This document shows positions 21,280-33,660 of a stretch of 64,000 nt of DNA, in pieces (within the stretch, counting starts at the first letter, position 1; the number at the start of each line of letters is the position of its first letter). Location: assembly GCA_963971305.1 (NCBI GenBank), contig OZ020306.1, positions 64,453,022 to 64,517,021 of the forward strand, in the 5' to 3' direction. Under the pieces are notes generated by a model. The model had not been told where the DNA came from. It searched no databases and saw nothing but the letters and a program-made list of their open reading frames with translations. Origin of the DNA: Arcuatula senhousia (lineage: Eukaryota; Mollusca; Bivalvia; Mytilida; Mytilidae). The position numbers were made by a program, and so were the translations under genes.

Positions 21280-22600
21280 TTTGATTTATATATACTATAC
21301 TTGTAATTTTGTGAACTTAATTTGTATGTACCATAATTTTTGTACTACAGGTCTTAACCAATTATTGTGATTGCGTTTCTTCTACTTCTACAGTGTGATT
21401 GGCCGCTGAGTCGGTTTGGTTTAATAAGCCTATTTTCTGTGGGGATAGCAACTTTTTCGTTTGATATTTTATATAGCATGGTTAAACGGGAGTCTGTTCT
21501 ACAGTCTGCTAGGGATCCCCAGTTTAGATCATGGACCATGTCACTAACGCTTGATGTATTAAGGAAGCGACCAGTGACATACCTAGCTGCCCTGCGCTAG
21601 ACTTTTTCGATTTTTTGAATATCTTCCTTAAATATTTGAACCAATAAATATTATGCGAGCGTAGCGAGCTCTTTAATGTAGGAAGTATGCCAAATTGCAC
21701 GAGACTCAAAATACTATGGGAGAAAAATCGTTCTGTCACCGGAAACATTCGATTTTCTGAAGTTTTCGAAAATGTCTGCGCTCGCTGAAAAATTACGGGA
21801 AATAGTAAAATATCGTCCCAGGCATTATTCGAAATTATCAATGGAATAGATTATATTTTTGTATCTACGCGAGCTTTTAAGGCATTGTCTTTCTCATAAG
21901 CTCCTGCATAGCGGGAGCTAAGTTGACTGAGTATGATGCCTTCAACCGGAAGACGTATAAGCTAGTCAGAAATCCGCACCTAATAACACGGAATGCAAAA
22001 TTAAATTCCTTTTTTGTAATTTTCAATTTAAAAAAAATAATTAACATAGTTATTGCATTAATATAATTATTTCAAGTATTCCCAGCTATGAAATGTTTTA
22101 AATGTAAAGAACTTTTATTAAAAAATTAGAACTTCAGGCATATTTTAATTATTGGCGTCCATATGCATTCTAACACTAGAGGTCACGTCCTCAAAACAAA
22201 ATGACAGAGGCGCATGAAACTGTCATTCTAATTTTCGCGAAGCAAGCCCCACAAAGAGCGGTGTATTGTCAACCAAACAAATAACTTGAATAATTAAGCA
22301 GACAAATTTCATTCCCTGTAGTCATTAGATTTACTTTGTCCTCAATAAACAAATGAATTATGTTTGTTATTTTCTCTCTAGCCGGCTGTGCATTCGAAAA
22401 TGACAGTAGAAATTATATAGGTGACTTCGGCGAGGTCCGCATAATATAACTTCCTTGTTCTGTATGCAGGCGCTTTCTTTTTTCAAAATCATGTAAATGT
22501 TTGCCTTTTTTGCTGTTTATATTATAAAGATAATGATCGAGTTCTTGCTTTAAGTAAAGTACGAGGCACCATATATTTATATATATAAGAAATTTACTTA
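21280..22600. other. Intergenic, no recognised gene
   Basis: Mixed-composition sequence with CG-containing patches such as GCGGGAGC near 21911. A part-inverted copy of the CTCCCG/CGGGAG motif family may be present. No homology to a known protein is visible in any frame. Confidence 0.4.
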
Positions 22601-22629
22601 ATCTGCGGGAGCTTCTCAGGTTTAACCTG

Positions 22630-23333
22630 TGTGGCGGATGAGCCTACTTTGTCAAAGACAATTATGTCCCTTTAGTGTGAATATGGACTGTTTATTTTAA
22701 TTTTATAATGTAATTGTAACTAATTTATTATTTTGTGTTTGAATACTTTTATGTAATCATTTTCATTACGTTTTGGTAAAGTTTTCAGTATGTTTAAATT
22801 TGAATTTGTGACTAAATTGCAGTTTCATTTATAGTAGTTCACCTTTTCAATTGAAATATTTCTATTTCGGTAGTTTATTATTGATAAAGTTAAGAATTGC
22901 TTTTACCACAAAAGCCAGGGTCTTTTCAGACCTGACCCAAGTTGTCAGCTTCTTCAAGCAGACAGACCATGCACAGTATATCACATACAGTCATGGGTGT
23001 TTATAGTTTAATTTCGTTCTAATTTAACATTTTCTAAATCATTTCACGATTTCAATAATTTTAAAGTTTTAAACTCGTCTTGTCTTAGTTGTAAATTGTC
23101 ATCTATGTTCAATATTGTGCACAATAAATTATTTATTTTATCGAATTATTCATTTCTGCCACATGCCACATGAAGGATAAGAGACTCAGGATCCAGTGAT
23201 CGAACTCTTATAATTTCTTAACAGGCTTTGGAGGTATGTGCTGTTCTTGCATATCAGAGTGACAAAATAAAAATGAAGTCTACTATAGAAAATAGCAGAG
23301 CAGCATATTCTCCAAATAACCCCTCATGTTACA
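22630..23333 (+). repeat. 5' LTR
   Basis: 704 bp, TG...CA ends, AT-rich. AATAAATTATTTATTTTATC near its right third may serve as a polyadenylation region. Confidence 0.92.
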
Positions 23334-23336
23334 ATT

Positions 23337-23353
23337 TGGTGGCAGTGGTGGAA
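23337..23353 (+). other. Primer-binding site, tRNA-Leu type
   Basis: TGGTGGCAGTGGTGGAA begins with TGG, complementary to a tRNA CCA end. The rest fits the 3' acceptor end of a tRNA-Leu with one C/T difference. Assignment from memory of tRNA ends. Confidence 0.6.
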
Positions 23354-24348
23354 ACCTGAGGTGAAACTTCTATTCCTTCATAGGACATTGATTTCAGTTA
23401 ATTTTATGTTAATTTTTTTGTATTTCAAAGTGATATTATACATCACTGAAGATTTTGACAGAGTTCATATACGAACACTGATTTTATTTATATACATGTT
23501 CTTGTAATATCAATGCAAATTGAATTGACATGTTATAAAATTGAATTATATTTTCAGTTTTTGATAAACAGAAACTGAATTTCATACAGAGTAAATGTAT
23601 GTATTGAATATATTTTAGATAATGAGAGAAAATATCTAGAAGAAGGACTTTGAATGATTTAGAAATATGGTTTGATCATGACTATATCATGTATATTGTC
23701 AATTCAACACAGCAATATTATTTAGCTAGAGATAGATATGTTAATCGGCAGGAATTACATAATGATAAATTTCTATGTAATATCCTTTAGACCCGTAGAA
23801 AGGGCTGTCATTTTTCATTATCCTATTTCAAGCTTTTTGCTTCATTACTTAAGTTTATGTTGATATGATCTTGAATGCGGACATGATTGGTCCGGCACAA
23901 TTTCATGAACGTGTTTAAATTGAGGCATTGTAAATAGCCTTTGTTCATGTTATTGCTTGGGGTCTGTTTAAAAGACTGGTTGTATTGAGATTGTTTAATT
24001 TTGATGTGAATGTCTCATAGACACACACAGAAATACACATACATTTAGCAGTTTCATCTACAATAGCTTCTCAGTAAACTGGGTGACGATTCAGTTGATC
24101 TGATCTACTTATTCTCTTGTACAATTTTTCAGAGCTTCATTTCAGTCCGGTGATGGTATAGCATAATCCGACGAGTGGTATTAGAAATCGCCTGATCAGC
24201 ATTTCTGTGGAAGGGAGCAAGACGAGGATGTTTGATGATTTGGACAATGGAACATGTTATTCAATACAAGGACATTTTAGTAAACTTCAAGATATGGACA
24301 CTTTCCGCATTCCTTTTAATATAGTGAAACTTCATACTTCAGTTTTTT

Positions 24349-24361
24349 AAGGAGGGAGGAA
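24349..24361 (+). other. Polypurine tract
   Basis: AAGGAGGGAGGAA directly precedes the right LTR, as needed for plus-strand priming. Confidence 0.85.
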
Positions 24362-25065
24362 TGTGGCGGATGAGCCTACTTTGTCAAAGACAATTACGTC
24401 CCTTTAGTGTGAATATGGACTGTTTATTTTAATTTTATAATGTAATTGTAACTAATTTATTATTTTGTGTTTGAATACTTTTATGTAATCATTTTCATTA
24501 CGTTTTGGTAAAGTTTTCAGTATGTTTAAATTTGAATTTGTGACTAAATTGCAGTTTCATTTATAGTAGTTCACCTTTTCAATTGAAATATTTCTATTTC
24601 GGTAGTTTATTATTGATAAAGTTAAGAATTGCTTTTACCACAAAAGCCAGGGTCTTTTCAGACCTGACCCAAGTTGTCAGCTTCTTCAAGCAGACAGACC
24701 ATGCACAGTATATCACATACAGTCATGGGTGTTTTTAGTTTAATTTCGTTCTAAATTAATGTTTTCTAAATCATTTCACGATTTCGATAATTTTAAAGCT
24801 TTAAACTCGTCTTGTCTTAGTTGTAAATTGTCATCTATGTTCAATATTGTGCACAATAAATTATTTATTTTATCGAATTATTCATTTCTGCCACATGCCA
24901 CATGAAGGATAAGAGACTCAGGATCCAGTGATCGAACTCTTATAATTTCTTAACAGGCTTTGGAGGTATGTGCTGTTCTTGCATATCAGAGTGACAAAAT
25001 AAAAATGAAGTCTACTATAGAAAATAGCAGAACAGCATATTCTCCTAAATAACCCCCCTGTTACA
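24362..25065 (+). repeat. 3' LTR
   Basis: 704 bp, nearly identical to 22630-23333, indicating a fairly recent insertion. Confidence 0.92.
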
Positions 25066-25081
25066 CCTGCATCATATTATT

Positions 25082-25376
25082 ACGCTCCCGAAGGAAGCGA
25101 TAATGGTAGAAATGTCAATATTCTAGTTGTACTATGGACTCAATTTTCCTTCAACGTCCGGTAAATCACGCGCAGTTTCCTGGACGTTCTGCGTCTTTAT
25201 AACGCTTTTTTCTTTGAAAATTCCTGACGTCATTCAGCGCACAAAGGACCCACAAGAAAAGCTACTTTGTTTTTATTTTCGAATAAGAATTTGTTTCAAT
25301 TAATTGCCCAATAAACATTTGAAAACTTATTTTAGCTTGTAAAATATTTAAGGATACGTTCAAACTTCGGGAGCGT
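25082..25376. repeat. Short TIR element, ACGCTCCCGAAGG, copy 2
   Basis: The inverted ends are ACGCTCCCGAAGG and AACTTCGGGAGCGT. The 295-bp element has no coding capacity. It lies immediately beside the LTR element's target site, which is the flank of another copy of this family. Confidence 0.75.
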
Positions 25377-27028
25377 CACAGGTTTAACCTGCAACATATT
25401 ATTATTATCCTATAGGGTCGTATACTCTAGCAACGTATAAAATCAAATAGTGAAAACCTTGTGTACTGTTCAGTGATATATGTCTTGCCTGTCAGCGTTT
25501 TGCCTTCTTGAAAAAAAAAGTTGAAAACGTTTTTTTCAACAACCGGAAACTAGGTTTACTGAATAAATTTCAACAAACTTCGGAATAAGATATGCTATTT
25601 ATCCGGACTTTACAGACTTAGAGGCACCGCTATAATTTACAAAATTCCCCTTTCCTTTCTGCTAAAATCCATAAAAAAAAATAACAAAATAAACAACCCG
25701 TTGAAACAAAGAAAAAGAAATAGAAAACAGATAATTTCTAGAGACAGCAGGGAACAAAAATATTGATATCAATCAGATTGTTTGTATCATGGGTAATTTT
25801 TTTTAAAAGCGGCAAAGCAAAGCAACAAACGGAAATAAAAATAAAGCATATTAAAAAAGGAAAAGGGAAGTATATTATTTTTAATCAATTTAGAATATGT
25901 TGCAAGGTGATCATTTTGACCAGGGATTATTCTTATTTCCAGTTTTAACTGACACCTTTCTTATTCATATAAATCATTACAATAAATGGGAAATTCAACT
26001 GAAAGAAAAAAATCTCAGTTCAATCCATACAATCAAGTTCATTTATAAACCAATAAGGGACTTATCATTTTTTACCTGGGAAAGGGGGCTGGTCAAAATG
26101 TAGGGGGGGATCAAATTTATTTTGCCATTTTAAAAGGGAGTTCAGGATTTTTTCCTACTTGAATGTGGGGGGTTCAAGATTTTTCATTTATAGAAATTCA
26201 AAATCCTTATATTTCTGGGGGGGGGTATTTTTTTTCTATAATACAAAGTATACTTAAGACTATCAAATACAACAGCTTAATAATTAATCTACATATAAAT
26301 GAACCATTTTGTTTTTTTTATTTTCTCTGTGATTTTCTTTGTACTAGTTTCTAACCTCTCAGGGTTTTGTGGTTTGCAAATATTTTTTCATTAGTACCCT
26401 CTTGACCATCGCGAGCATTTGCAAGTAAAAAAAACTTTAATGATGTACTAATACAGACAGGTGTCATATGACTTTTGTACCTTTAAAATGCAAAATTTAA
26501 GACCAGTGTCTATAAAGTCAATAATAAAAGAATAGAATATTTGAATTTATTGAAATGAGTAATAGATATTCAATTGTTTAACAATCGCATCATTCGTTTC
26601 TTGAATAACGCAATTTTTTGACAAAACAAGGGAGATAACTCACTTCAAAATTAAACTAAATTTACAATGGAATTGAATAGTAGACAAAAATCTAAGCTTG
26701 TGACCCCCTGTTTTTTATGTTTTATTTTAATATATAGTTAAAAATATAACTTTTGACAAAATAAAAACAAGATCCAATTGTAAGGATTTTTTCTGAGACA
26801 TGATTTTATGCCTAAAATTTGGCCTTTCCTATACAATCTATTGTAATTCAGGCATACTTTAACCACTTATATTGCAAAAACGAGCATGGTGACCTATCCT
26901 TATTTTTATTTTAAATAAAGGATATTAATAACATGTTTCATCTTAGACCATAAAATCAAATGTTTAATGACAGAATTTTTTTTTTCAGTATAGGTGTCCA
27001 CATTAACCTCAACTTTAAACGAATTCAT

Positions 27029-28927
27029 TTTTAGCTCACCTGGACCAAAGGTCCAGGTGAGCTATTGCCATCACTTGGCGTCCGTCGTCGTCGTCGTCGT
27101 CGTCGTCGTCCGTTAACAATTTTTCAAAAATCTTCTCCTCTGAAACTACTGAACAGAATTGAATGAAACTTGGTATGATTGATCCTTAGGGTGTCCTGCA
27201 CCAAACTTGTGTTTCGATTTTTGATCTGTCAAAAAACATGGCCGCTGTTACTAAAAATAGACTAGGGGGGTCAGACTACTGTTTTTGGCTTATAAATCAA
27301 AAAGTATAAGAGAAAGAGGAAATCTGAGGCCACGCTACTGATTCAGCATCAAAAGCTCTACAAAAGTCTCCATTTGGTCAAAGTTGTCAGATGACCCCTT
27401 ATAGGGGTTACGGCCCCTTAAAGGTGAAAAATAGCATTTTTTCATGTTTTTGGACTACAGAATGAAAACTATTGCAGATAGAGATTAGCTGTTGCTTGCT
27501 TAAATGTTCAGCTCATTTAGCTCTACGAAAGTCTCCATGGGGTCGAAGTTGTCAGATGACCCCTTATAGGGGTTACGGCCCCTTAAAGGTGAAAAATAGC
27601 CATTTTTCATGTTTTTGGCCTACAGAATAAAAACTATTGCAGATAGAGATTAGCTGTTGCTTGCTTAAATGTTTAGCTCATTTAGCTCTACGAAAGTCTC
27701 CATAGGGTTGAAGTTGTCAGATGACCCCTTATAGGGGTTACGGCCCTTGAAAAATAGCATTTTTTCATGTTTTTGTCCTACAGAATGGAAACTATTGCAC
27801 ATAGAGATTAGCTGTTGCTTGCTTAAATGTTCAGCTCATTTAGCTCTACAAAATTCTCCATAGGGTCCAAGTTGTCAGATGACCCCTTATAGGGGTTACG
27901 GCCCATGAAAAATAGCGATTTTTCATGTTTTTGTCCTACAGAATGAAAACTATTGCAGATAGAGATTAGCTGTTGCTTGCTTAAATGTTCAGCTCATTTA
28001 GCTCTACAAAATTCTCCATAGGGTCGAAGTTGTCAGATGACCCTTACAGGGGTTATGGCCCCTGAAAAATAGCGATTTTTCATGTTTTTGGCCTACAGAA
28101 TGAAAACTATTGCAGATAGAGATTAGCTGTTCCTTGCTTAAATGTTCAGCTCATTTAGCTCTACAAAATTCTCCATAGGGTCGAAGTTGTCAGATGACCC
28201 TTACAGGGGTTATAGCCCATGAAAAATAGCGATTTTTCATGTTTTTGGCCTACAGAATGAAAACTATTGCAGATAGAGATTAGCTGTTGCTTGCTTAAAT
28301 GTTCAGCTCATTTAGCTCTACAAAATTCTCCATAGGGTCGAAGTTGTCAGATGACCCCTTATAGGGGTTACGGCCCCTGAAAAAAGCGATTTTTCATGTT
28401 TTTGGCCTACAGAATGAAAACTATTGCAGATACACAGGCAAAATTTAAACATACGTCTGACGTACGTTAATACAAACCTGCGTCTGACGTAGTGCATAAA
28501 CGTACGTTAAATATACGTTTCTAACCGCTGTACGGTAAACGTACATCAAATTATTGTAAAAACATATGTCAGACGTACGTTTTTTAAACGTGCGGTAAAC
28601 GTACGTTTACCATACGTCAGACAAATAGTTTCTTAAAATGTATGAAGTTAGTAAGTTATTTATTTAGTGTGTTTTATTATGAAATAAAAATATTGCCAAG
28701 ATAAATTTTTTACGTGCGTCAGACGTACGCGGTTAGAAATGCCAATTTAATATGCGTCAGATGACATGCGTTTAACGTACGCCAGAGGCACGTTAAAACG
28801 CAGTCAACATTTTGCCTGTGTAGAGATTAGCTGTAGCTTGCTTAAATGTTCAGCTCATTTAGCTCTACAAAAGTATAGGGTCAACATCAAGACCAGGTGA
28901 GCGATTCAGGCTCCTGGGAGCCTCTTG
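27029..28927 (-). mobile_element. Tandem-core repeat, family A copy 2 (inverted orientation)
   Basis: Reading on the minus strand: GGCTCCCAGGAGCC hairpin end at 28927-28907, GAATCGCTCACCTGG, then about seven core units of 157-166 bp (TTGTCAGATGACCCCTTATA; GAAAACTATTGCAGATAGAG). Then CCAAGTTTCATTCAATTC, a GAC trinucleotide run, and the hairpin AGCTCACCTGGACC-AAA-GGTCCAGGTGAGCT at 27033-27063. The core differs from copy 1 while the ends agree. Confidence 0.8.
28433..28820. mobile_element. TA-flanked MITE rich in ACGTACGT/CGTCTGACG motifs
   Basis: The perfect 12-bp inverted ends CACAGGCAAAAT/ATTTTGCCTGTG have TA on each side (28431-28432, 28821-28822). It interrupts a core unit of the surrounding tandem array exactly at GCAGATAGAGATTAG. 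The 388 bp carry many ACGTACG and GTCTGACG motifs and no coding frame. Confidence 0.88.
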
Positions 28928-29941
28928 TATCATCTCAGTTTTGAAATTTGTGTATACACTAACACTATAATTAAGCACAAGTCACCGACATCTTTATATA
29001 TCCATTTGGACCTTTATCATGTTTATGTTTTACGGTAAGCAAGTCAAAAGGATCGCCAGACTCATCCGATGATTGTTTGTTATGATATGTAGTTGATAAT
29101 ATCGCAAAGCCATTTTGAGGTATCGACTTTGTTCAATTAAGGTCATCGGAACACTTTGTGAGCGCAACTTCCCTAAACATATAAAAAAAGATTTTAATGA
29201 AATTTGTAGGATTGTTTTTCATGATATATAGCTAAATAGTTGGTCATTTTTATTTGTTAAATTTTATAGGAGTTATTGGACTTTACCAACTGTTCATTTT
29301 AGGTCATAGGAACACATTGTGGGTGCAACTCCTCTAAGGCTGCTGAACGGATCTTGGTGCTGATATTCGACGAATTCTAATAATTTTCAACTTTAATGTG
29401 ACGGACCGAGGACATTTGCTACATGCAGCAATCAAATTTTATTGTACCCATTTTTTTTATACTTTCACTTAAGACGCGGATGCAGAAAGTTACTTAATGG
29501 CCACTAGTTCCTGTCTGGGCTTAATGGAATTTATTGCACCCGACAATAAGTAACTTATTGATATCTTAGATAATTGAAATATTATCAGCAATTATGGCTC
29601 TTTCATAAATATAATAAAAGTATATGCTTCCATTATAATATACAATGTAACTGTCTTTGGGTCTACCAAAAAAAAAACCTATAATGTCCTGTTATCTTGA
29701 TGTGCACCATCATTCAACGACTTATCATTTGAAGTAAGTGTTAGAAGGTTAAGATATTTCGACATGTCTTATATAATAATAGTTTAAGGTTAAGGGGGGG
29801 GGGGGTTCATATTTCTTGTCATTCTTTAAAGGGGGATCAAAATTTCATAATGAAATGATTTGGGGGTCAAGAATAAACGACAAGGTTGATTTCAAAATGA
29901 CCAGCCCCCCTCTCCCAGATAAAAAATGATAAGCCCCTATA

Positions 29942-30480
29942 ATAGACCGTTAATTTGTTTCAGAGCATACTGTAACTCCTGTACCAAGAGGAATAATTCT
30001 GATATTCCAGATAGGCTTAGTGTAATTTTTTTCTCATTTGTCCGATGACAAATATAATGCCACTTCAATGGTTTTATGTATACGTTATAAATTAACTAAC
30101 ACTAACTAAATATGGGTAACATATATATGTAACATCATGAAAGTTCTTTAAAGGTATATATAAAAATAAATGCTAAAATGTGGGCAACATATATATGTAA
30201 CATCGTGCAAGTCCCTTGAAGGTATTAAAAAAGAAATATTATTTTACAAATGAGTAATTATGATCACGATTCGTACTATATGTGACGTCAATTTAATTTT
30301 TATCAATGAACATCCATTAGGCATTGTTCCAGCCAAAAACAATAGAATACATCTTGAATTATAAATCAGACCATGCGTCCCAGGCCCTCCTTGGTAAAAG
30401 GTCATTTTCTAGCAGGTTTTTGGTCGTTCCACATAAAATCGAGTACAACTCTATAAATAAGTCACCAAAGTATATGCAGA
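29942..30480 (+). repeat. Left part of segmental-duplication unit A (block X)
   Basis: TAAATATGGGTAACATATAT, ATGAGTAATTATGATCACGA and CATCCATTAGGCATTGTTCC match 55140-55400 directly and 40660-40930 in inverse. In this unit a piece with GTAACATATATATGTAACATC is internally duplicated (30112-30140, 30180-30206). Confidence 0.8.
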
Positions 30481-30617
30481 TTAACTTGCAGAAACAAGAA
30501 TATGTCCAAAAAGACATACATGTAATGCTCCATCTCGCAACATTTGGGACGGACAGTTGAACAGACCCGAACGTACAATATATGCCCCTACTCAAGTTCG
30601 TAGATGGGGCCTAAAAA
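30478..30617 (+). repeat. Short interspersed repeat G, copy 2
   Basis: ACAAGAATATGTCCAAAAAG, ATGCTCCATCTCGCAACATT and GATGGGGCCTAAAAAG match 17350-17497. Confidence 0.55.
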
Positions 30618-30619
30618 GC

Positions 30620-31150
30620 TGAATGTTCTTTTAATTTATAAAACATGTTGTTCATATTTCTCCGTAATAACAACTAGTAAAATTTGTGTCTTTTGATGAA
30701 AATACCAAACACAAGCATTTGTTCAATTTTTCTCTCTCCTGAACATTATGGTTATACGTTTCTAGTTTTGTCTTTTTTGAATTGTTCTCGTCAGTTGATG
30801 TGATAACATGTGATTTTATTCCCTGAAAAAGCAAACAAATACTTAACATAATAAGTAATCTCAGGGGTGGATCCACAAATTTTTGAAAAAAGGGGGAGGG
30901 GTCCGTTTATAGGAAACTGAAAATGAAAAAGGAGGGGGGGGGCGACTGAAGACGAAAATGAGAGTTTTCCGTTTACAGGAAACTAAAGAGGAAAAGGAAA
31001 GAGGTACCAGGTCGATTAATTTGCAAGGAAATTACAAAAAAATTCTAAGGAAAGGGGGTCCATCCCTCCGGCTCCCCTTCGCCTTCTGGATCCGCCACCG
31101 AATCTTTTCTTTCCAAATTTTGGAGGACGTTAACATTTTTTTTTCTCATG
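30620..31150. other. Intergenic, nothing recognised
   Basis: Contains GGGGGAGGGGTCC and GGAGGGGGGGGGCG runs around 30890-30946, possibly a remnant of the G-rich repeat seen at 26056 and 29938. No gene. Confidence 0.4.
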
Positions 31151-32433
31151 GTATCCTAAAACTAAGACAGCCTGAAACGACTGATAGATATATATCTTTG
31201 TCAATTTAAAATACGTAAACAAGTATAAAATTAATGAGTTTTTAATTTTGATTGTTTTAAATCGACTAGTCGACTACCCATGTTGCTTATCTGTCAAGAA
31301 AAAGAGCCAGAGTTAAGCCTTCAAAATATCATGCAATTGAAATTATTCAGTTGGAAGAAGACAAAAAATAGGCAATCGTTGTTTCCAGATATATCCTGCG
31401 TGTTTTTGCTGACTTTTTAAATGAGTGCAAAATCAGCTATTTTTGTGTTTATGAACCCATTTTATTCCCATGGACGATGTCCAAAATATATTAATTTATA
31501 ATTTTTAAATCTTATCTTGATCTATATCGGGAGTATGTATCTATTTTGAAAGAACAAAATTATATCCTTTAATAGAAAAGAAGACCAGTACACAAGAACG
31601 CAACACAATCTGCATGGTTACCGTTTTAAGACATTCTTTGTTCAAGATAGGGGAAGGTGAAATTGGGCCCAAAAATAGTTAAACCCCACAACATTTCAGT
31701 ATATATGTGCCTTTCCAAAACCATAAATCATTGTCAAAGCTATAAGTTGTCTTTGTCTTCTTTTTATGTTAATTGTTCTATGTCCAGAAATGGGTCTTTC
31801 TCTGATAATTTTGGGATTATGTATATTATATTTCTGATCTTGGACCTATGCACAGAGACAGCTGTTCATGTTGAAGACTGCTGGCCGTTTGTCATTGTTT
31901 TTTTTTCAATCGCCGCAATTTTATGTGATGTACACAAGGTCGCTTTTAAAAGGGGCGTGAGGTCGCAAGGTCGCTTTTAAAAGGCATATTTTGGCGGAGG
32001 TCGCAGGTCGATTTTATGAAGTGTAGTTCGGACGTCGCCCTTACAAAGCCCTCAGGTCGCAGGTCGTTTTTAACCCTGTGGAAGCCACACAAGTTGACTA
32101 CATGCAGTCCATAGAAACAACGTCTCATTGCACTAAATTGTACTGTGCGTACATGTTTGCGTAAGTTTTCCAGTTCAAGCAATATTTGCCGGTTTTCTCC
32201 AAATCTGTAGAAATTCATTCCTATCACCTATGAACGATTTCAAGACTGTTGACGACTTGCAATATAAAATGCAAGCATATATGCATATATTTAGAAAAAT
32301 GTGATGCTACAAATCGGTCAAGTGTTTCATAAATTGTATGTTTGAGGTTTTTTTGCTTGCTATCAGTGGTTCTTCTACATATTCACTGACTGTATTTACA
32401 TTCTAAAACTGAAACAACACTCAAAACATTATA
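31150..32433 (+). repeat. Segmental-duplication unit A, block X continued
   Basis: GACAGCCTGAAACGACTGAT through CAAAACATTATA matches 47795-48945 (unit C) and, in pieces, 55890-56002 plus 59130-59480 (unit D) and the inverse of 39480-40060 (unit B). GGTCGC motifs are repeated locally at 31940-32070. Confidence 0.85.
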
Positions 32434-32932
32434 GTGAGCGAGCGAGATGGTGTTTTACGCCCTTGCAACGCTATACAGGTTATAAAAAGGCGATGAACTG
32501 CACATGAATAAGATCACAAAATGAACATATAATGATGATGATAAATGAAATATGGGGTGGGGTGGGAAACAAAGAAATAGTAAATTTAGAAGACCACAGG
32601 AAAAGGTTAGAGGTGGGTAGGGCTGAAAATTAAGCCTATGAGGTGCACTACTTGGCGGTCCACAAAGGGGTCTTTTACGTGTATGAAGCCTAGCACTCTC
32701 CATTCACATTGGCCCACTATGGTCAGCGGTAATTGTTTCCGTATCATAGACTTGACAATCCCCGCGGACGAGAGCTATCCTATTCAGCCACCTAGGGTAC
32801 ACACTTGGTCGCTCTGTGGGCTGTGTACTGATCCGCCGTCCGAATCCCAAGACTCTTAGTTGCCTAGCTATTACGACAAGCTAGGCTCTGCTGTCGGCCT
32901 ATTTGCCACCCGGGCCCCGCACGGTACCTCAG
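32434..32932 (+). mobile_element. SINE-like element with 9-bp TSD AACATTATA, copy 2
   Basis: AACATTATA flanks both sides (32425-32433, 32933-32941). The paralogous unit C has an empty site with a single AACATTATA near 48935. The element begins GTGAGCGAGCGAGATGGTGT and ends GCCACCCGGGCCCCGCACGG-TACCTCAG. No terminal inverted repeats and no coding frame. Long direct target duplications suggest retroposition. Its right part resembles 6175-6580. Confidence 0.8.
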
Positions 32933-33302
32933 AACATTATAAAAACCTTATAATATATATTGATTGGTTATGTTGCTGGTTGTTTTTACGGTTTTTTAAT
33001 GGTTTATATGAGAAGGGTCTATCAGTAGCATCCACGAGCATACTTGCATCCCCCGTTATACAGGCACGAGCGTACTGGTATGATAACTTCCGAGGGGTTT
33101 CGAGTATGATTGAGGAAGTTAAAATATATTGATGTTTATAAATAAAGTAAATAAATTTCCAAATGTTATTTAAATGTCTAATTTGTTGTTATCTTAATCC
33201 ACCTTAAATATAAACATGGACATAACTCCATATATTATTTAAAAGACAAGGATGAGACGCCACTTAATTGTCTTGATACATGTTATTAAATATAAAACTA
33301 TA

Positions 33303-33660
33303 AGTAAGTAAGTAAGTAAGTAATTTTATTGATATAAAGACCAAAAATTGATCTATCATCAAAATACAAATACAAAATAACAAAACAAGTGTACATATGA
33401 ACATAAAATACAGGCATATTAAGAATAAACATATTATATATATTATTTATATATACTATATGCGAATACATATTCCGGGTACCTATTGATAGGAAGAACA
33501 TACCCCGGAACATACATGATGTCATAATTAATGTTCTATCAAATGAACAAATATATAATATTTGTATTAACAAATATATAATATTTGTATTATTATATTC
33601 AGTCCTTGGGTAGATAATTATATAATTTGAAATAGAACGATTTAGGATAGGAATCATTTT
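33303..33660 (-). pseudogene. LINE 3' end remnant with (ACTT)n tail
   Basis: On the minus strand the sequence ends GGTCTTTATATCAATAAAAT followed by TACTTACTTACTTACTTA. An untranslated tail ending in a short tandem tetranucleotide is typical of CR1/RTE-like LINEs; compare the (GAAT)n end at 53411. No reverse-transcriptase motif is left. Confidence 0.55.

Larger units (their letters stand above)
22630..25065 (+). mobile_element. Non-autonomous LTR retrotransposon
   Basis: Two direct repeats of 704 bp (22630-23333 and 24362-25065), starting TGTGGCGG and ending GTTACA, differ at about a dozen sites. They flank about 1.0 kb without coding capacity. The sequence TGGTGGCAGTGGTGGAA 3 bases inside the left LTR fits a tRNA-Leu-type primer site with one mismatch. 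The purine tract AAGGAGGGAGGAA abuts the right LTR. CCTG is duplicated on both sides (22626-22629, 25066-25069). The uninterrupted site TTTAACCTGCA occurs near 25390. Confidence 0.93.
26056..29938. mobile_element. Candidate TIR element with G-rich termini
   Basis: Left AGGGACTTATCATTTTTTAC followed by CTGGGAAAGGGGGCTGGTCA is mirrored at the right by TGACCAGCCCCCCTCTCCCA and ATAAAAAATGATAAGCCCCT. ATA flanks both ends (26053-26055, 29939-29941), suggesting a 3-bp target duplication. GGGGGATCAAA-type motifs recur inside both ends. No transposase is visible, and the centre is occupied by a family A element. It may instead be two separate inverted copies of a short repeat. Confidence 0.55.

Noticed and set aside
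31657..31980. 107-codon open frame in unit A
   Set aside because: The unit C counterpart (about 48240-48540) is interrupted, and no domain is seen.
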